A stretch of 64,000 bases of DNA, from contig NZ_CP045293.1 in NCBI RefSeq assembly GCF_009363075.1, positions 4,486,001 through 4,550,000 of the forward strand, in the 5' to 3' direction. Each line of letters starts with the position of its first letter. Position 1 is the first letter of the stretch. Origin of the DNA: Paenibacillus guangzhouensis (GTDB lineage: Bacteria; Bacillota; Bacilli; Paenibacillales; Paenibacillaceae). Position numbers and translations under genes: made by a program. Below the pieces are notes generated by a model. That model saw nothing but the letters and a program-made list of their open reading frames with translations. It was not told the DNA's origin and searched no databases. Shown piece by piece: positions 34,991 to 44,086 of the stretch.

Positions 34991-35737
34991 TTAGACCCAC
35001 TCTCCGTCTTCCGGAATCCGCACGTTGTAAGACTTCCCTGATGCGTCGAGGGCATCGCGTAGCTTGTCACGTGTCACATGGCAGTGATTGATCGCGTCCA
35101 TGTGCACGGCAACGACCTGCGTATACGGGGCGTGCTCGCACACGGCGATGACATCCGCTGCATCCATCGTGATTGGATCGCCCATCACGAACTGAGCGCC
35201 GCCGGCGTTCACGACCGTGACATCGGGATGATACGCATCCAGCGCTTGCACGACATCGTCGCACCAGATTGTATCGCCTGCAATATATAACGTTGGTTCA
35301 TTCGCCGCTTGCAGGACGAAGCCGGATACTTGGCCCATCCATTGTCCGATTTCCCCGGTACCATGTTGACCCTGGGTACGGTGAATCGTGATCCCATTGG
35401 TTGAGATCGTTGATTCAATGGACGTGACATCCGTGAAGCCATGCCCATGAAGCTGCTCCTCGTTGCCCGGCTGGCATACCACCGGAGTTGTCTTCGGTAG
35501 ACGCGCAATCGCTGCTTCGTCGAAATGGTCCTGATGCAGATGCGAGACGAGCATCAAGTCCGGTTGAGCCCATACGGCTGCGTCTGCTGGCAGCGGTACG
35601 AGCGGATTTCTACGGTCATTATTGGAGTTGATAATCGGCGGATTCGCTTCCGCATCACTAAACATCGGATCTACCAGGATCTTGACGCCTGCATATTCCA
35701 GCCATAATGTCGCGTTTCTGATTAATTGGATTTTCAT
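34991..35737 (-). CDS. Metallo-beta-lactamase-fold hydrolase (UlaG-like)
   Basis: The 248-residue cytosolic protein has the metal motif SHLHQDHFD (about residues 65-73), corresponding to HxHxDH, later Asp in IAGDTIWCDD and His in VAVHMDAINH. It matches the UlaG/RNase Z-like subgroup that includes L-ascorbate-6-phosphate lactonase and UPF0173 hydrolases; the substrate is unknown. It is divergent from an Lrp regulator, so that protein may control it. Confidence 0.88.
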   Translation of the reverse strand: MKIQLIRNATLWLEYAGVKILVDPMFSDAEANPPIINSNNDRRNPLVPLPADAAVWAQPDLMLVSHLHQDHFDEAAIARLPKTTPVVCQPGNEEQLHGHGFTDVTSIESTISTNGITIHRTQGQHGTGEIGQWMGQVSGFVLQAANEPTLYIAGDTIWCDDVVQALDAYHPDVTVVNAGGAQFVMGDPITMDAADVIAVCEHAPYTQVVAVHMDAINHCHVTRDKLRDALDASGKSYNVRIPEDGEWV

Positions 35738-35803
35738 TCTTACAACCTCCTTATCTTCCTGTTACAATGATACACAGAGTCACGGACCGCAGGGAATAAT
35801 CAG

Positions 35804-35833
35804 GTGAAAGCAATCAACGTGTTTTCCTTTCAC
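35804..35833. promoter_or_regulatory. Inverted repeat between UlaG-like and Lrp genes
   Basis: GTGAAAG (35804-35810) and CTTTCAC (35827-35833) form 7-bp arms with a 16-bp centre in the 154-bp divergent region. This is a candidate Lrp-type site, by position only. Confidence 0.4.
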
Positions 35834-35891
35834 AATGTAAGCATTTCGGTACAGCATGGGGTCCCATTAGGCTGCTAAGGAGGTTTCGCAC

Positions 35892-36320
35892 ATGAATGAT
35901 GTTACGATCGACGCGGTGGATTTGGACATATTGCAATTATTAATCGAGGATGCGAACCGGTCGCACAAAGAAATCGGCCAGAGCGTCCACCTTACCGGGC
36001 AAGCGGTCGGTGCGCGCGTGCGCAAGCTGCAGGATATCGGCGTCATCGAAGGCTATACGGTAAGATGGAACCCGGAGAAGCTCGGCCAAGCCGTGCAAGC
36101 GCTCGTCACCGTGTTCCTCACCTCGCATACGGCGCATCAACGCTTCCGCGCCTTCGTCGACAGCTCTGACGAGATCGTCGAGGCTCATCGCGTTAGCGGC
36201 GAAGGCTGCTATTGGATGCGCATCCGCGTTGGCTCGCCTTCTGCGCTAAGCGCATTTCTCGAACAGCTGCTGGAATTCGCGAATTATAAGGTCAGTCTGA
36301 CGATTGATCAGGTGAAATAG
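35892..36320 (+). CDS. Lrp/AsnC family transcriptional regulator
   Basis: The 142-residue protein has an N-terminal helix-turn-helix (about 6-55; LDILQLLIEDANRSHKEIGQSVHLTGQAVGARVRKL) and a C-terminal RAM ligand-binding domain (about 65-140). Such proteins sense amino acids or related small molecules. AAGGAGG lies 8-9 bp before the ATG. It is divergent from the UlaG-like hydrolase. Confidence 0.93.
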   Translation: MNDVTIDAVDLDILQLLIEDANRSHKEIGQSVHLTGQAVGARVRKLQDIGVIEGYTVRWNPEKLGQAVQALVTVFLTSHTAHQRFRAFVDSSDEIVEAHRVSGEGCYWMRIRVGSPSALSAFLEQLLEFANYKVSLTIDQVK

Positions 36321-36321
36321 G

Positions 36322-36367
36322 AAAAGGGAGAACGCACCCGTGATTGGGCGGCGCTCTCCCTTTTTTG
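36322..36367 (+). terminator. Terminator of the Lrp gene
   Basis: AAAGGGAGAACGC pairs with GCGCTCTCCCTTT, with a run of six T. Confidence 0.9.
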
Positions 36368-36658
36368 TTGTGCTAAATAAAGGCTGAAGCCGAAGCGATA
36401 TTGTAGTACTGCTCGTGACTTAGCCTTGTGGCACATCGGGGCATCAGGTCATAGAGGCGTGGGACATATTAGTCGTTCTACGTGATCACGGCATGGCAGC
36501 GTGGCTATCCTGGATCATTGCAGGAACTTGACACGAAAATACCACGGGATGCGGGCTATGTTGGATTTTTACAGTAACTTTAGACATACGAGGCTGATCA
36601 TGCAGCAAAACTCGCTTCTACCCTGCAAATATCCACTATAGCTCGCAAAACATAGAAA

Positions 36659-36701
36659 AGAAGACCGCTATGCTGGATGAAATCCAGTATAACGGTCTTC
36701 T
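36659..36701. other. Long two-step hairpin in non-coding DNA
   Basis: The outer arms AGAAGACCG and CGGTCTTCT and inner arms CTGGAT and ATCCAG enclose loop GAA. There is no T run and no adjacent gene. The stretch 36368-36920 otherwise holds no convincing gene; it also has a short inverted repeat GATACG...CGTATC near 36753. It could be an old terminator, an RNA gene remnant or the end of a lost element. Confidence 0.5.
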
Positions 36702-36920
36702 ACGTCATGACTGTAGGTTGGGTAGTAACTTATATCCTCACTCGTGCAAGACGATACGAAGCATCGTATCCAGTGATCCGCATCGCGCGCCCCCGCCCTT
36801 GAATCGCGTCATGCGAGCACGCGCGGATGGTACAATTCCGGCTGGAGGCATCTTGGCGGCCTGATCTATCGATCTGGCGGTAGCGTTCCTCCGGTGCGGC
36901 AGCCAAGACGACGGCCTGAT

Positions 36921-37300
36921 GGGATAAACTGTATTAAAGCAGTTCATAGTCATCGTGATGCGACCGGACGAGCAAATAACTGTTTTTTTGCAGTTAATTT
37001 AGCGGAAACATGACTTGCCGAGCAAAATAACTGCTTTTTTGCAGTTAATTTAGACGCTAGTGTGACCGATCGAGTGAATTAACTGCTTTTTTGCAGTTAA
37101 TCGAAGCCGACTCGCGCCCAACCGAGCTAATTAACTGCTTTTTTGCAGTTAATTTAGTCGGAACGCGGCCTATCGAGCGGAATAACTGCTTTTTTGCAGT
37201 TAATTTAGATGCTAGCGTGGCCGATCGAGTGAATTAACTGCATTTTTGCAGTTATTGTAGTCGGAACGCAACCGATCCAGCGAATTAACTGCAAAAACGC
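36921..37300. repeat. Palindromic repeat array 2 (8 units)
   Basis: AACTG-N8-CAGTT cores begin at 36927, 36978, 37029, 37081, 37133, 37184 and 37236, with a degenerate last unit at 37287 (CAGTT replaced by CAATG). The spacing is 51 or 52 bp throughout. Most cores read TTAACTGCTTTTTTGCAGTTAA, an 8-bp stem. The spacer consensus, with GATCGAG and AATTTAG, differs from those of arrays 1 and 3. The array lies between the Lrp terminator and the glycosidase operon terminator. Confidence 0.92.
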
Positions 37301-37304
37301 AATG

Positions 37305-37340
37305 AGCCGCCCAACGTTCTTCGCAGAACGTTGGGCGGCT
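37305..37340 (-). terminator. Terminator of the glycosidase operon (minus strand)
   Basis: Perfect 16-bp stem, AGCCGCCCAACGTTCT with its complement and a TCGC loop (plus-strand letters). On the minus strand a GTTTTTG stretch follows about 9 nt later. Very stable. Confidence 0.85.
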
Positions 37341-37372
37341 CTATATCTCAGCTTATACCAAACGCCAATCCA

Positions 37373-40108
37373 TTACGCACGCGCCGGCTTCACGCCAATC
37401 GTCACGATCTCGCATGGCCCAAGCGGCAGCGTTACGCCGTCCGTTGCATCGCTTGCGAACGGCTCCGCAGGCTGCTCCAAGATCGTCGTCTTGTACAGCT
37501 GCGCCGTCCCAATCGACGCCTGCAGCGCCATATCAACCGGCTGCTCGCTCATGTTGTACCAACGCAGCATCATATCGCCCGTCTCCGGATTCATCTTCAA
37601 GGAGGAGAATGCCGCAGCCGGTGATTCCCAGCTGAACGGTGCGCATACCGCGCTCACGCGCCCCGCTTGCACGCCCGTCTGGCAAGCCGTCCAAGGCACT
37701 TGGAACTGATATGCTTCCGCATAGGCGCCAGATGCGATGCCGTCACCGTCATGTGGGATGACTTCCATGCGCACCGTATGTTCGCCAATGCACTGCGCTT
37801 CCGGCGTCGGGAAGTAGCCCCAGTCGCCGAGTTCGCCAACGCTGCGAAGCAGCGTCACGGCAATCGTATTGCGTCCATCGCGGAGTACTTCGTATTCGTT
37901 CAATCCGAAGTTCGCTACCGTCAGACCTGCTCCCGCTTCGCTCACGTCGACGAAAGCTTGCTGGTGCTGCGCATTGCTCGGGTTCGTCCACTCCGGTGCA
38001 GGCTCGATCGAACGCTTCGCAATCTCGAACATCGAGTCAACGTCATGCACGCTCGCCGTTACGTTCGTCGGGAACAAAGCGCGAAGACGATGATCCTTCG
38101 CTTGATTGTTATACGACGTCTCGATCTGTAAGCCACGACCGTGACGATCCAGCGTCAGCACTGTACGAATAGTGAATGGCACCATTTTCGTCGAACGCTG
38201 CGCCTTGCGCACGGACCAGCCAACCAACTCGCGCTGCTCGATCTCGAGCAGTTCCTCGGCCGATGCCGGGATTTCCCAAGCATGGACGATCTCGAACGAA
38301 GCGCGGTACGCGGAATCCTCCAGCACGCGAATCTGCGCAGGAAGTCCTCTCGTCGTTAACGCTTGTTCGCCATCCGGCTGCTTGTACATATATTCATTGC
38401 CGATATCGCCCGTACTCTCATACACGCCAAGATCAGTAAATACGCGTCCTGTCCGCTTATCCGTAAGCGCGAAGGAGCCGTCTCCCGTGATCTCAACTTG
38501 CAGCAGATGATTCGCCATGCTGCGTTCACCCGTTACAAGCGAACTCAATTGCGACGCCTCTTCATCGCGTTTCACCCACGCATACGTCTTAAGCCCCATC
38601 GCAGGAATGCCCTCAGCTTCGAACGTCAATCGAACTTTACGCGTCAAGAATGGTTGACGGAATTTATCGTTCGGCAGATCATAGTCGAAGACCACACCCA
38701 GATCCTCTACCGTACAAGGAATCGCGTTGCCTTCCGTGTCCACGAGCACGCGTCCTGCTAAACTCACGGCTTTCATGCGTTCCGTTCTCTCCTTCGCGGA
38801 CAGCACATCGCGTTCATAGATCTTCGCCACTTCCAGCTCGACCGACACGACACCCGTGCGGCTCCAACCTGTTGTATTGAACACGACCAGCGGCAGCGGC
38901 TCTTCGCCATGTGCGCTGAAGCCCGTTGTATCAATAGCGTCCGCAATCGTGCGTGCGCTGGCATCTACGATCGATTCCGCGACATGACGGCTCTTATCGA
39001 AGCGCGTCACCATCTCGCGATGCACCTCGTCCACGCTGCATCCGCAGATGCTGTCATGCGGATGGTTCTGCATGAGCGTCTTCCATGCATACGTGAGCAG
39101 ATCATGCGGATAAGGACGGCCGAGCAGATCCGCGAACGTCGCGAGCGGCTCCGCCACTTTTTCCAATAGCATCTGTCCTGTCTGGTTCATCTGCTTCAAG
39201 TAGACGCGTGCGGACGCCGTATTCACGAGTGTGCCCCATCCATCCGTCCGCTGGCTGCGCAGCTCGCCGCGCACTGAAGATAGTTCCTTCTCCATCGCAC
39301 CTTCGACCGCTGCGAGATAATCGATGAAATTCGAATGAACGAATTCCGTATCCGGATAGAGCTCCTTCGCCACACGAATCGCTTCCGGCACATCCAGCTG
39401 AATCGGTTGATGATCGCAGCCGTTCATGAAGAGCAGTTCCCGCGTCGATGCATATTTCTCCGCATCCGCAAGTTTGCGATCCCAGAATTTCTTTGCTTCT
39501 TCTTTATCCGTCGGCACTTCGTTCCCGTTCGAATACCAGTTCGCGAACAGAATTCCGAGCACCTTCGAACCATCCGGTCCTTCCCACGTCAGCTCGGAGA
39601 ACGAGGACTCATAACCCCCGTCCGATACCGTATTGTTGAAGCCTGTCGGCTTCACACCGCGGCCGAAGAATGCGTTCGTAATGCCAGATTGCTGCATTAA
39701 CTGCGGCGTCTGTCCGACAAGACCGAACGTATCGGGGAAATAACCGATTTTGGCAGGTTCGCCGAACCGCTTCGAGTCCTCATGGCCGACCTGCATATTG
39801 CGTACGTTCGCTTCGCCGCTCGTCAGGAACGCATCCTGAAGAATGTACCAAGGGCCGATAATAATTCGGCCTTCTTGGATGTATTTTGTCAGACGCTCGC
39901 GCTGTCCGGGACGAACCTGTAAATAGTCTTCGAGGATAATCGTCTGCCCGTCGAAGCAGAAGCTCTTGAACTCCGGATCTTGATCCAGCTTGTCGAGCAG
40001 TGCGTCTACCAGTTCAACAAGGCGTACATGATGCTTCTCGTAAGGGAGATACCATTCCCGATCCCAGTGCGTATGCGAAATAATATGTGCTGTTCTACGT
40101 TGTTCCAT
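37373..40108 (-). CDS. GH38 alpha-mannosidase
   Basis: The 911-residue cytosolic enzyme begins with the GH38 zinc site SHTHWDREW (residues 11-19; His12, Asp16). The nucleophile is Asp126 in YFPDTFGLVGQ, and further zinc ligands lie in a later NHPHDSICGCS segment. A middle helical domain and large beta-sandwich C-domains follow. The size and N-terminus resemble the bacterial MngB type, which hydrolyses alpha-mannosyl (or 6-phospho-mannosyl) glycosides. It starts 3 bp after the upstream glycosidase gene, so it is the second gene of an operon. Confidence 0.95.
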   Translation of the reverse strand: MEQRRTAHIISHTHWDREWYLPYEKHHVRLVELVDALLDKLDQDPEFKSFCFDGQTIILEDYLQVRPGQRERLTKYIQEGRIIIGPWYILQDAFLTSGEANVRNMQVGHEDSKRFGEPAKIGYFPDTFGLVGQTPQLMQQSGITNAFFGRGVKPTGFNNTVSDGGYESSFSELTWEGPDGSKVLGILFANWYSNGNEVPTDKEEAKKFWDRKLADAEKYASTRELLFMNGCDHQPIQLDVPEAIRVAKELYPDTEFVHSNFIDYLAAVEGAMEKELSSVRGELRSQRTDGWGTLVNTASARVYLKQMNQTGQMLLEKVAEPLATFADLLGRPYPHDLLTYAWKTLMQNHPHDSICGCSVDEVHREMVTRFDKSRHVAESIVDASARTIADAIDTTGFSAHGEEPLPLVVFNTTGWSRTGVVSVELEVAKIYERDVLSAKERTERMKAVSLAGRVLVDTEGNAIPCTVEDLGVVFDYDLPNDKFRQPFLTRKVRLTFEAEGIPAMGLKTYAWVKRDEEASQLSSLVTGERSMANHLLQVEITGDGSFALTDKRTGRVFTDLGVYESTGDIGNEYMYKQPDGEQALTTRGLPAQIRVLEDSAYRASFEIVHAWEIPASAEELLEIEQRELVGWSVRKAQRSTKMVPFTIRTVLTLDRHGRGLQIETSYNNQAKDHRLRALFPTNVTASVHDVDSMFEIAKRSIEPAPEWTNPSNAQHQQAFVDVSEAGAGLTVANFGLNEYEVLRDGRNTIAVTLLRSVGELGDWGYFPTPEAQCIGEHTVRMEVIPHDGDGIASGAYAEAYQFQVPWTACQTGVQAGRVSAVCAPFSWESPAAAFSSLKMNPETGDMMLRWYNMSEQPVDMALQASIGTAQLYKTTILEQPAEPFASDATDGVTLPLGPCEIVTIGVKPARA

Positions 40109-40111
40109 CGC

Positions 40112-43100
40112 TTATTCTCTTCCTTTCACTTCAATGTTCACTTCTTGCGGACGATAAGTCGATACGAGCTGGCCTGCTTGATCCGTTGCGAATAGAATCG
40201 AGCGCTCCGCAGGGAGTGTGAATCGATAGGTCATGCCCGATACCGGATCCTTGATCTCCACTGGCGCATCCCATGCATATTCGGATACGAAAATATACAC
40301 GTTGCCGTTCTTGAACGCCAGCTTCTGGCCATATACCCCTGGCAGTTCGCTACCTGTAAGCCAATCCATGACTGGGCTCACGCCTGCTTGACCCGCTGCA
40401 TAGCGGTACAACGCTTCAATGACTTCATCCCGTTCATTGAGCTCGACGGCAAGCGGACTCCATATAATCCGTCCTTGGCCAACCATCACTTCCACGATTG
40501 CATCCCCATCCGATGCCTGCTGCACTGCAGGCACTTCCTTCGCCAGCTGCGCAATGCGGCGTTGACCGAAGGATACCCGGTAACGCTTGTCGCCGATCAA
40601 CAGCATCTCTTCCCGGCGTACATTGCCAAGCTTCCGCTCGCCAAAAACGTCGTTCAAGCGGTTCGATGTCTGCCAGTAGGCTCCGATGCCGACCGGACCG
40701 GTGATGAGCAAGGTTGCGCCCGTCTCCTTTACGATCTCGACAAGCTGTTCCATCGCCTTATCGTCGATGTTATGCGCGCTCGGCAGAACGATCAGCTTCG
40801 CCGGATTGACGCGCAAATCTTCGAGGTGGTATTCCGACGTACCGCGGAACGGCCATTTCAGGCTGTAATTCATGACGCGCGTAATACGCGTCGTTGCGTC
40901 GAATGCAAACTTCCGATTCGAGAAATCATTCGAATACGGGAATATCACCGCGATATCTTCCAGCTTCCGATCTTCGAACAGGTCGCGGTTCTCGTTCATG
41001 AACTGACCGAAATCATAAGATACGTCCGCCTCCGGCTTCTCTGTCCCATCAGCGCGCAATGCGCCGATATGCGATTCATTCGCGTTATCCATATAGAAGT
41101 TCGTATTCCAAATCCATTGAATCGCGCCGGCGCCACCTGTGGAGAAGGCATACGCATATTTGCGTTCCAAAATGCTACGCAGTTCGAACTCCGAACGCTT
41201 CGCGCGTCCATCCGGCGTCTCGACGTACATAATGCCCGTCTCTTGAATCATGTTCGGTTTATTCGCCGTCTTCGCGAAGATGCCGTCCCACACCAATTGA
41301 TCATTCAACCACCAAGAATGGACCGTCGTATAATCGACCGCTTCTTCATAGAAGAATGGCGATGGACGCTGCGCTCCGAGCGCTTCATCCTGACCAACGG
41401 TGACCAAATGATTCGGAACGATGTCCTTGATCGTATCCGTGAGCTCCTTCGCCCAGCGGTTATGCATATCCATCGAGAATAAGCAGTAATCGAGCCAACG
41501 CGTTCCTTTTTTCCCTTGGTGCATGTTCTGCACGTCGAAGTTAATCTCTTCTTCTTCCGGCGGCAGAATGACATCGAAGCTCGGCAATTGTACCGGCGAC
41601 ATGTTCCAGCGCTCCTGCAAGAGTTCAATTGAACCATGGCGTTCTTGCAGCCAGGTACGGTATGCCTCACGCTCATAAGGATCATGTGCGGAACGAGGAC
41701 CCGCAGAGAAAATTTTCTCCGGTGCGAACATGGAAGGTTCGTTGATTAAATCCCAGTCGACATTCACCGTATCCCGATGACGGCTTACGATGGCGCGAAT
41801 GAAACGCTTCTGCGCCTCGACGCTCTGTGGATCGAGGTACGGATTCACACCTTCCCACGTCTCCGGCGTGAAGGAGAAGAACGTGAAGGTCAGCTGCAGA
41901 TCATGACGCTTCGCCGTCAAGATAAACGCATCGATGGCACGGAGCACTTCCTCCGAAGCATGGCCGTCTACTTGCATAATGTTCCGGTACGCCGTCCATA
42001 CGCCTGTACGAATCCAATTGATGCCGGCTTTCTTCATCTGAGCCATATCGCGATCCCACACATCCACATTCGGCAAGAACAAAAATTTACGTGCGACATC
42101 CGACGTCATGTAGGTCATCCCGACAACCGGGAGCGGACGTCCATCCTTCACGAAATAATCGCGGTTCGCAGAGACCGGTTCGCCCTCGCGAAGCAACGCC
42201 GCGTCATGTCCCCAGAATCCTTGGCGGAGGACACGCACTTCACCGCTAGCCGAAGTCGCTGTAGCGCAAAGTTGATATAAGCCGCTGCGAATCTCGATTG
42301 GCACCGGAATACGTACGTACTGCTGTTCACAACGAGCTTCCGCTTCCACGCAGTGCGTCCAACAAGGCGCTTCTTCATCTTGGTGCGTTAAGGTAAGATC
42401 AAATGTCCATCCTTCGACAGCCTCAGCATTGCGCTGCAAGTTCTGCGTCTGAAGCGTAAGGAGCGGACGCTCTCCCGCTTCATAATTGGCATAGTTCGGC
42501 TTGATTGAAATTTCCGTCAGACCTTTACCGCAAAATGCTGCCAGCTTCGCCAGCACATCCGCACCGCCTTGTGCCCAGAAAGACGCATGAAGCGGCGCAT
42601 GCACGAATACCCAGCGCGATCCGACGAAAGTTCCTCGCGAGTTCTCCCATAACACAACTGGCGCGCTAAGCTCCCGGTCCTCTGCACTTTTGCCGATCAA
42701 CAGCGGCGTAATCTGCGTGCTCATCGTACCTGCCGAACCCATCTGCAGTGGCAAATCCGCATTCTTCGTCGTATGTGGAACAAGGTTCCACGAATCCTCA
42801 ACCGGGAACAATCCCGCATAATCTGCGAGCAACGGATATGCCGCCGAAGCCTCGACGCGCACCACTTTATCCGCACTCACTTGCAATGCTTCATGAATAT
42901 AGAGCTCTTGATGGTAACCCGTCTGCTCGGCTTCCACAATCCACTTGCCGTTCTCTTCGCGCACCGGGTGTTTGAAAGGCGCCCCGCCGACACTAAGAAG
43001 TCCGCCGCCATTTTTTAAATATTGAATGATACCGTTCCAAGCGGCTTTTGGAAAATACGGCGCGTGCATGTTCACGAAACAGCCGCCTTCCGCGCCTTGT

Positions 43101-43225
43101 AGTGCCGCAGCAAGACCTTCAGCCCCTACGACGGTTCCGAATTTAGCTAATGCTTCTACTGAAATGCCTTCGGCATGGATGTTAGGAAATGATGGATCAA
43201 AGAAAAAAATAGCTTTTGTACTCAA
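40112..43225 (-). CDS. Large clan GH-A glycoside hydrolase (beta-galactosidase-like)
   Basis: The roughly 1037-residue cytosolic protein opens with a glutamine-amidotransferase-like alpha/beta domain (about 1-230; LSVGGAPFKHPV). A beta-sandwich and a TIM barrel (about 370-720) follow. The barrel has the acid/base Glu in WDLINEPS and the nucleophile Glu in NMIQETGIMY, the clan GH-A pattern. A second amidotransferase-like domain (VLPSAHNIDDKAMEQL...LLITGPVG) and a C-terminal beta domain end it, an arrangement like GH42 trimerisation folds. The start is probably TTG 43225 after AAAGAGGG; a longer frame reaches 43270. The substrate is unknown but is likely a mannose-linked glycan, given GH38 next door. 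Confidence 0.85.
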   Translation of the reverse strand: MSTKAIFFFDPSFPNIHAEGISVEALAKFGTVVGAEGLAAALQGAEGGCFVNMHAPYFPKAAWNGIIQYLKNGGGLLSVGGAPFKHPVREENGKWIVEAEQTGYHQELYIHEALQVSADKVVRVEASAAYPLLADYAGLFPVEDSWNLVPHTTKNADLPLQMGSAGTMSTQITPLLIGKSAEDRELSAPVVLWENSRGTFVGSRWVFVHAPLHASFWAQGGADVLAKLAAFCGKGLTEISIKPNYANYEAGERPLLTLQTQNLQRNAEAVEGWTFDLTLTHQDEEAPCWTHCVEAEARCEQQYVRIPVPIEIRSGLYQLCATATSASGEVRVLRQGFWGHDAALLREGEPVSANRDYFVKDGRPLPVVGMTYMTSDVARKFLFLPNVDVWDRDMAQMKKAGINWIRTGVWTAYRNIMQVDGHASEEVLRAIDAFILTAKRHDLQLTFTFFSFTPETWEGVNPYLDPQSVEAQKRFIRAIVSRHRDTVNVDWDLINEPSMFAPEKIFSAGPRSAHDPYEREAYRTWLQERHGSIELLQERWNMSPVQLPSFDVILPPEEEEINFDVQNMHQGKKGTRWLDYCLFSMDMHNRWAKELTDTIKDIVPNHLVTVGQDEALGAQRPSPFFYEEAVDYTTVHSWWLNDQLVWDGIFAKTANKPNMIQETGIMYVETPDGRAKRSEFELRSILERKYAYAFSTGGAGAIQWIWNTNFYMDNANESHIGALRADGTEKPEADVSYDFGQFMNENRDLFEDRKLEDIAVIFPYSNDFSNRKFAFDATTRITRVMNYSLKWPFRGTSEYHLEDLRVNPAKLIVLPSAHNIDDKAMEQLVEIVKETGATLLITGPVGIGAYWQTSNRLNDVFGERKLGNVRREEMLLIGDKRYRVSFGQRRIAQLAKEVPAVQQASDGDAIVEVMVGQGRIIWSPLAVELNERDEVIEALYRYAAGQAGVSPVMDWLTGSELPGVYGQKLAFKNGNVYIFVSEYAWDAPVEIKDPVSGMTYRFTLPAERSILFATDQAGQLVSTYRPQEVNIEVKGRE

Positions 43226-43564
43226 AACAATCCCTCTTTCATTGCGATTTCGATGTGTTCGGGCTTCCATTCCCCTGTGCTGCCTGACTTTGAAGCATAT
43301 TTAACGTACGCATCGCTCAGCGCGAAATCCCGCGATGCGGATGGCGATGTCATCCCCAATTCAAGCGTTTTCAACCTAGCTAAAACCATGCAATCTATCG
43401 AAAGACCCTTTCGGCCAATGCTTCGTCTGTTCATCTAGTGCAACCACAGTGGACATATTTCCCGAATATTGTAACGGAAGGCGTAGTCTGCCGCAATTCA
43501 ATATTGCGACACAAACCGAAATCCGCCCTTATATTATGTCGTGATTTTATATATCCATCGTTCC

Positions 43565-43870
43565 TTATGTCATCCCGGATTCTGCTCGGATCTCTCCGGC
43601 ACTCTTGCCCGTATACGTTTTGAATCGCTTGTAGAATGTATCCAACTTACGAAATCCGATCTCTGTCGCAATTTCATATATTTTTTTATCCGTTATTAGT
43701 ACAAGGAAGTTCGCGCGCTCAAACCAAACTCTAAATCTTTGAATGACATTTGAACCGTGCTCTTGAATACTTGTCCCCAATACGTTGAATTCTACATACT
43801 GATGATGAGTATCAAGCTTACGATTTTGCGAAGTACGAACTCTTTTCTCGATAGCTATAACCTGTCCCAA
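43565..43870 (-). pseudogene. Remnant of an AraC/YesN-type regulator
   Basis: The C-terminal 48 residues match the second helix-turn-helix of AraC/YesN proteins (TDKKIYEIATEIGFRKLDTFYKRFKTYTGKSAGEIR). The preceding roughly 50 residues do not form a full first HTH, and no sensor or receiver domain follows upstream. The fragment is about 100 residues against 250-500 for intact family members. It sits just upstream of the glycosidase operon, where its ancestor may have been the regulator. The surrounding 43271-43564 and 43871-44002 hold no convincing gene. Confidence 0.7.
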
Positions 43871-44002
43871 GAGGGCTTCCCCGCACCTAAGGATAGGTTA
43901 TATGCGTATAGATCGAGTACCTCTTAACTACAATCCAATAGAAAATGACCTCAGAATCTTATAATCGATTGTTGTGCTCTGAGGCAAGGGTACGTTGGCG
44001 CA

Positions 44003-44032
44003 TTGACATGGCAAGGAACGGTTCCGTATAAT
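44003..44032 (+). promoter_or_regulatory. Promoter of SRPBCC-arsR with internal palindrome
   Basis: A consensus TTGACA (44003-44008), an 18-bp spacer and TATAAT (44027-44032). The spacer contains the perfect palindrome GGAACGGTTCC (44015-44025), ideally placed for repression by the ArsR protein encoded in this operon. Confidence 0.75.
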
Positions 44033-44086
44033 TTTCACGAAACCATTTGGTTGCAAATCGAAACATCATATTAGGAGGTACATCTC

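Noticed and set aside
40388-41482. 364-residue frame opposite the large glycosidase
   Set aside because: It is antisense to the conserved barrel, Arg-rich and without family features.
43222-43434. 70-residue minus-strand gene upstream of the glycosidase operon
   Set aside because: It overlaps the probable start region of the glycosidase, has no convincing ribosome binding site and matches no family known to me.
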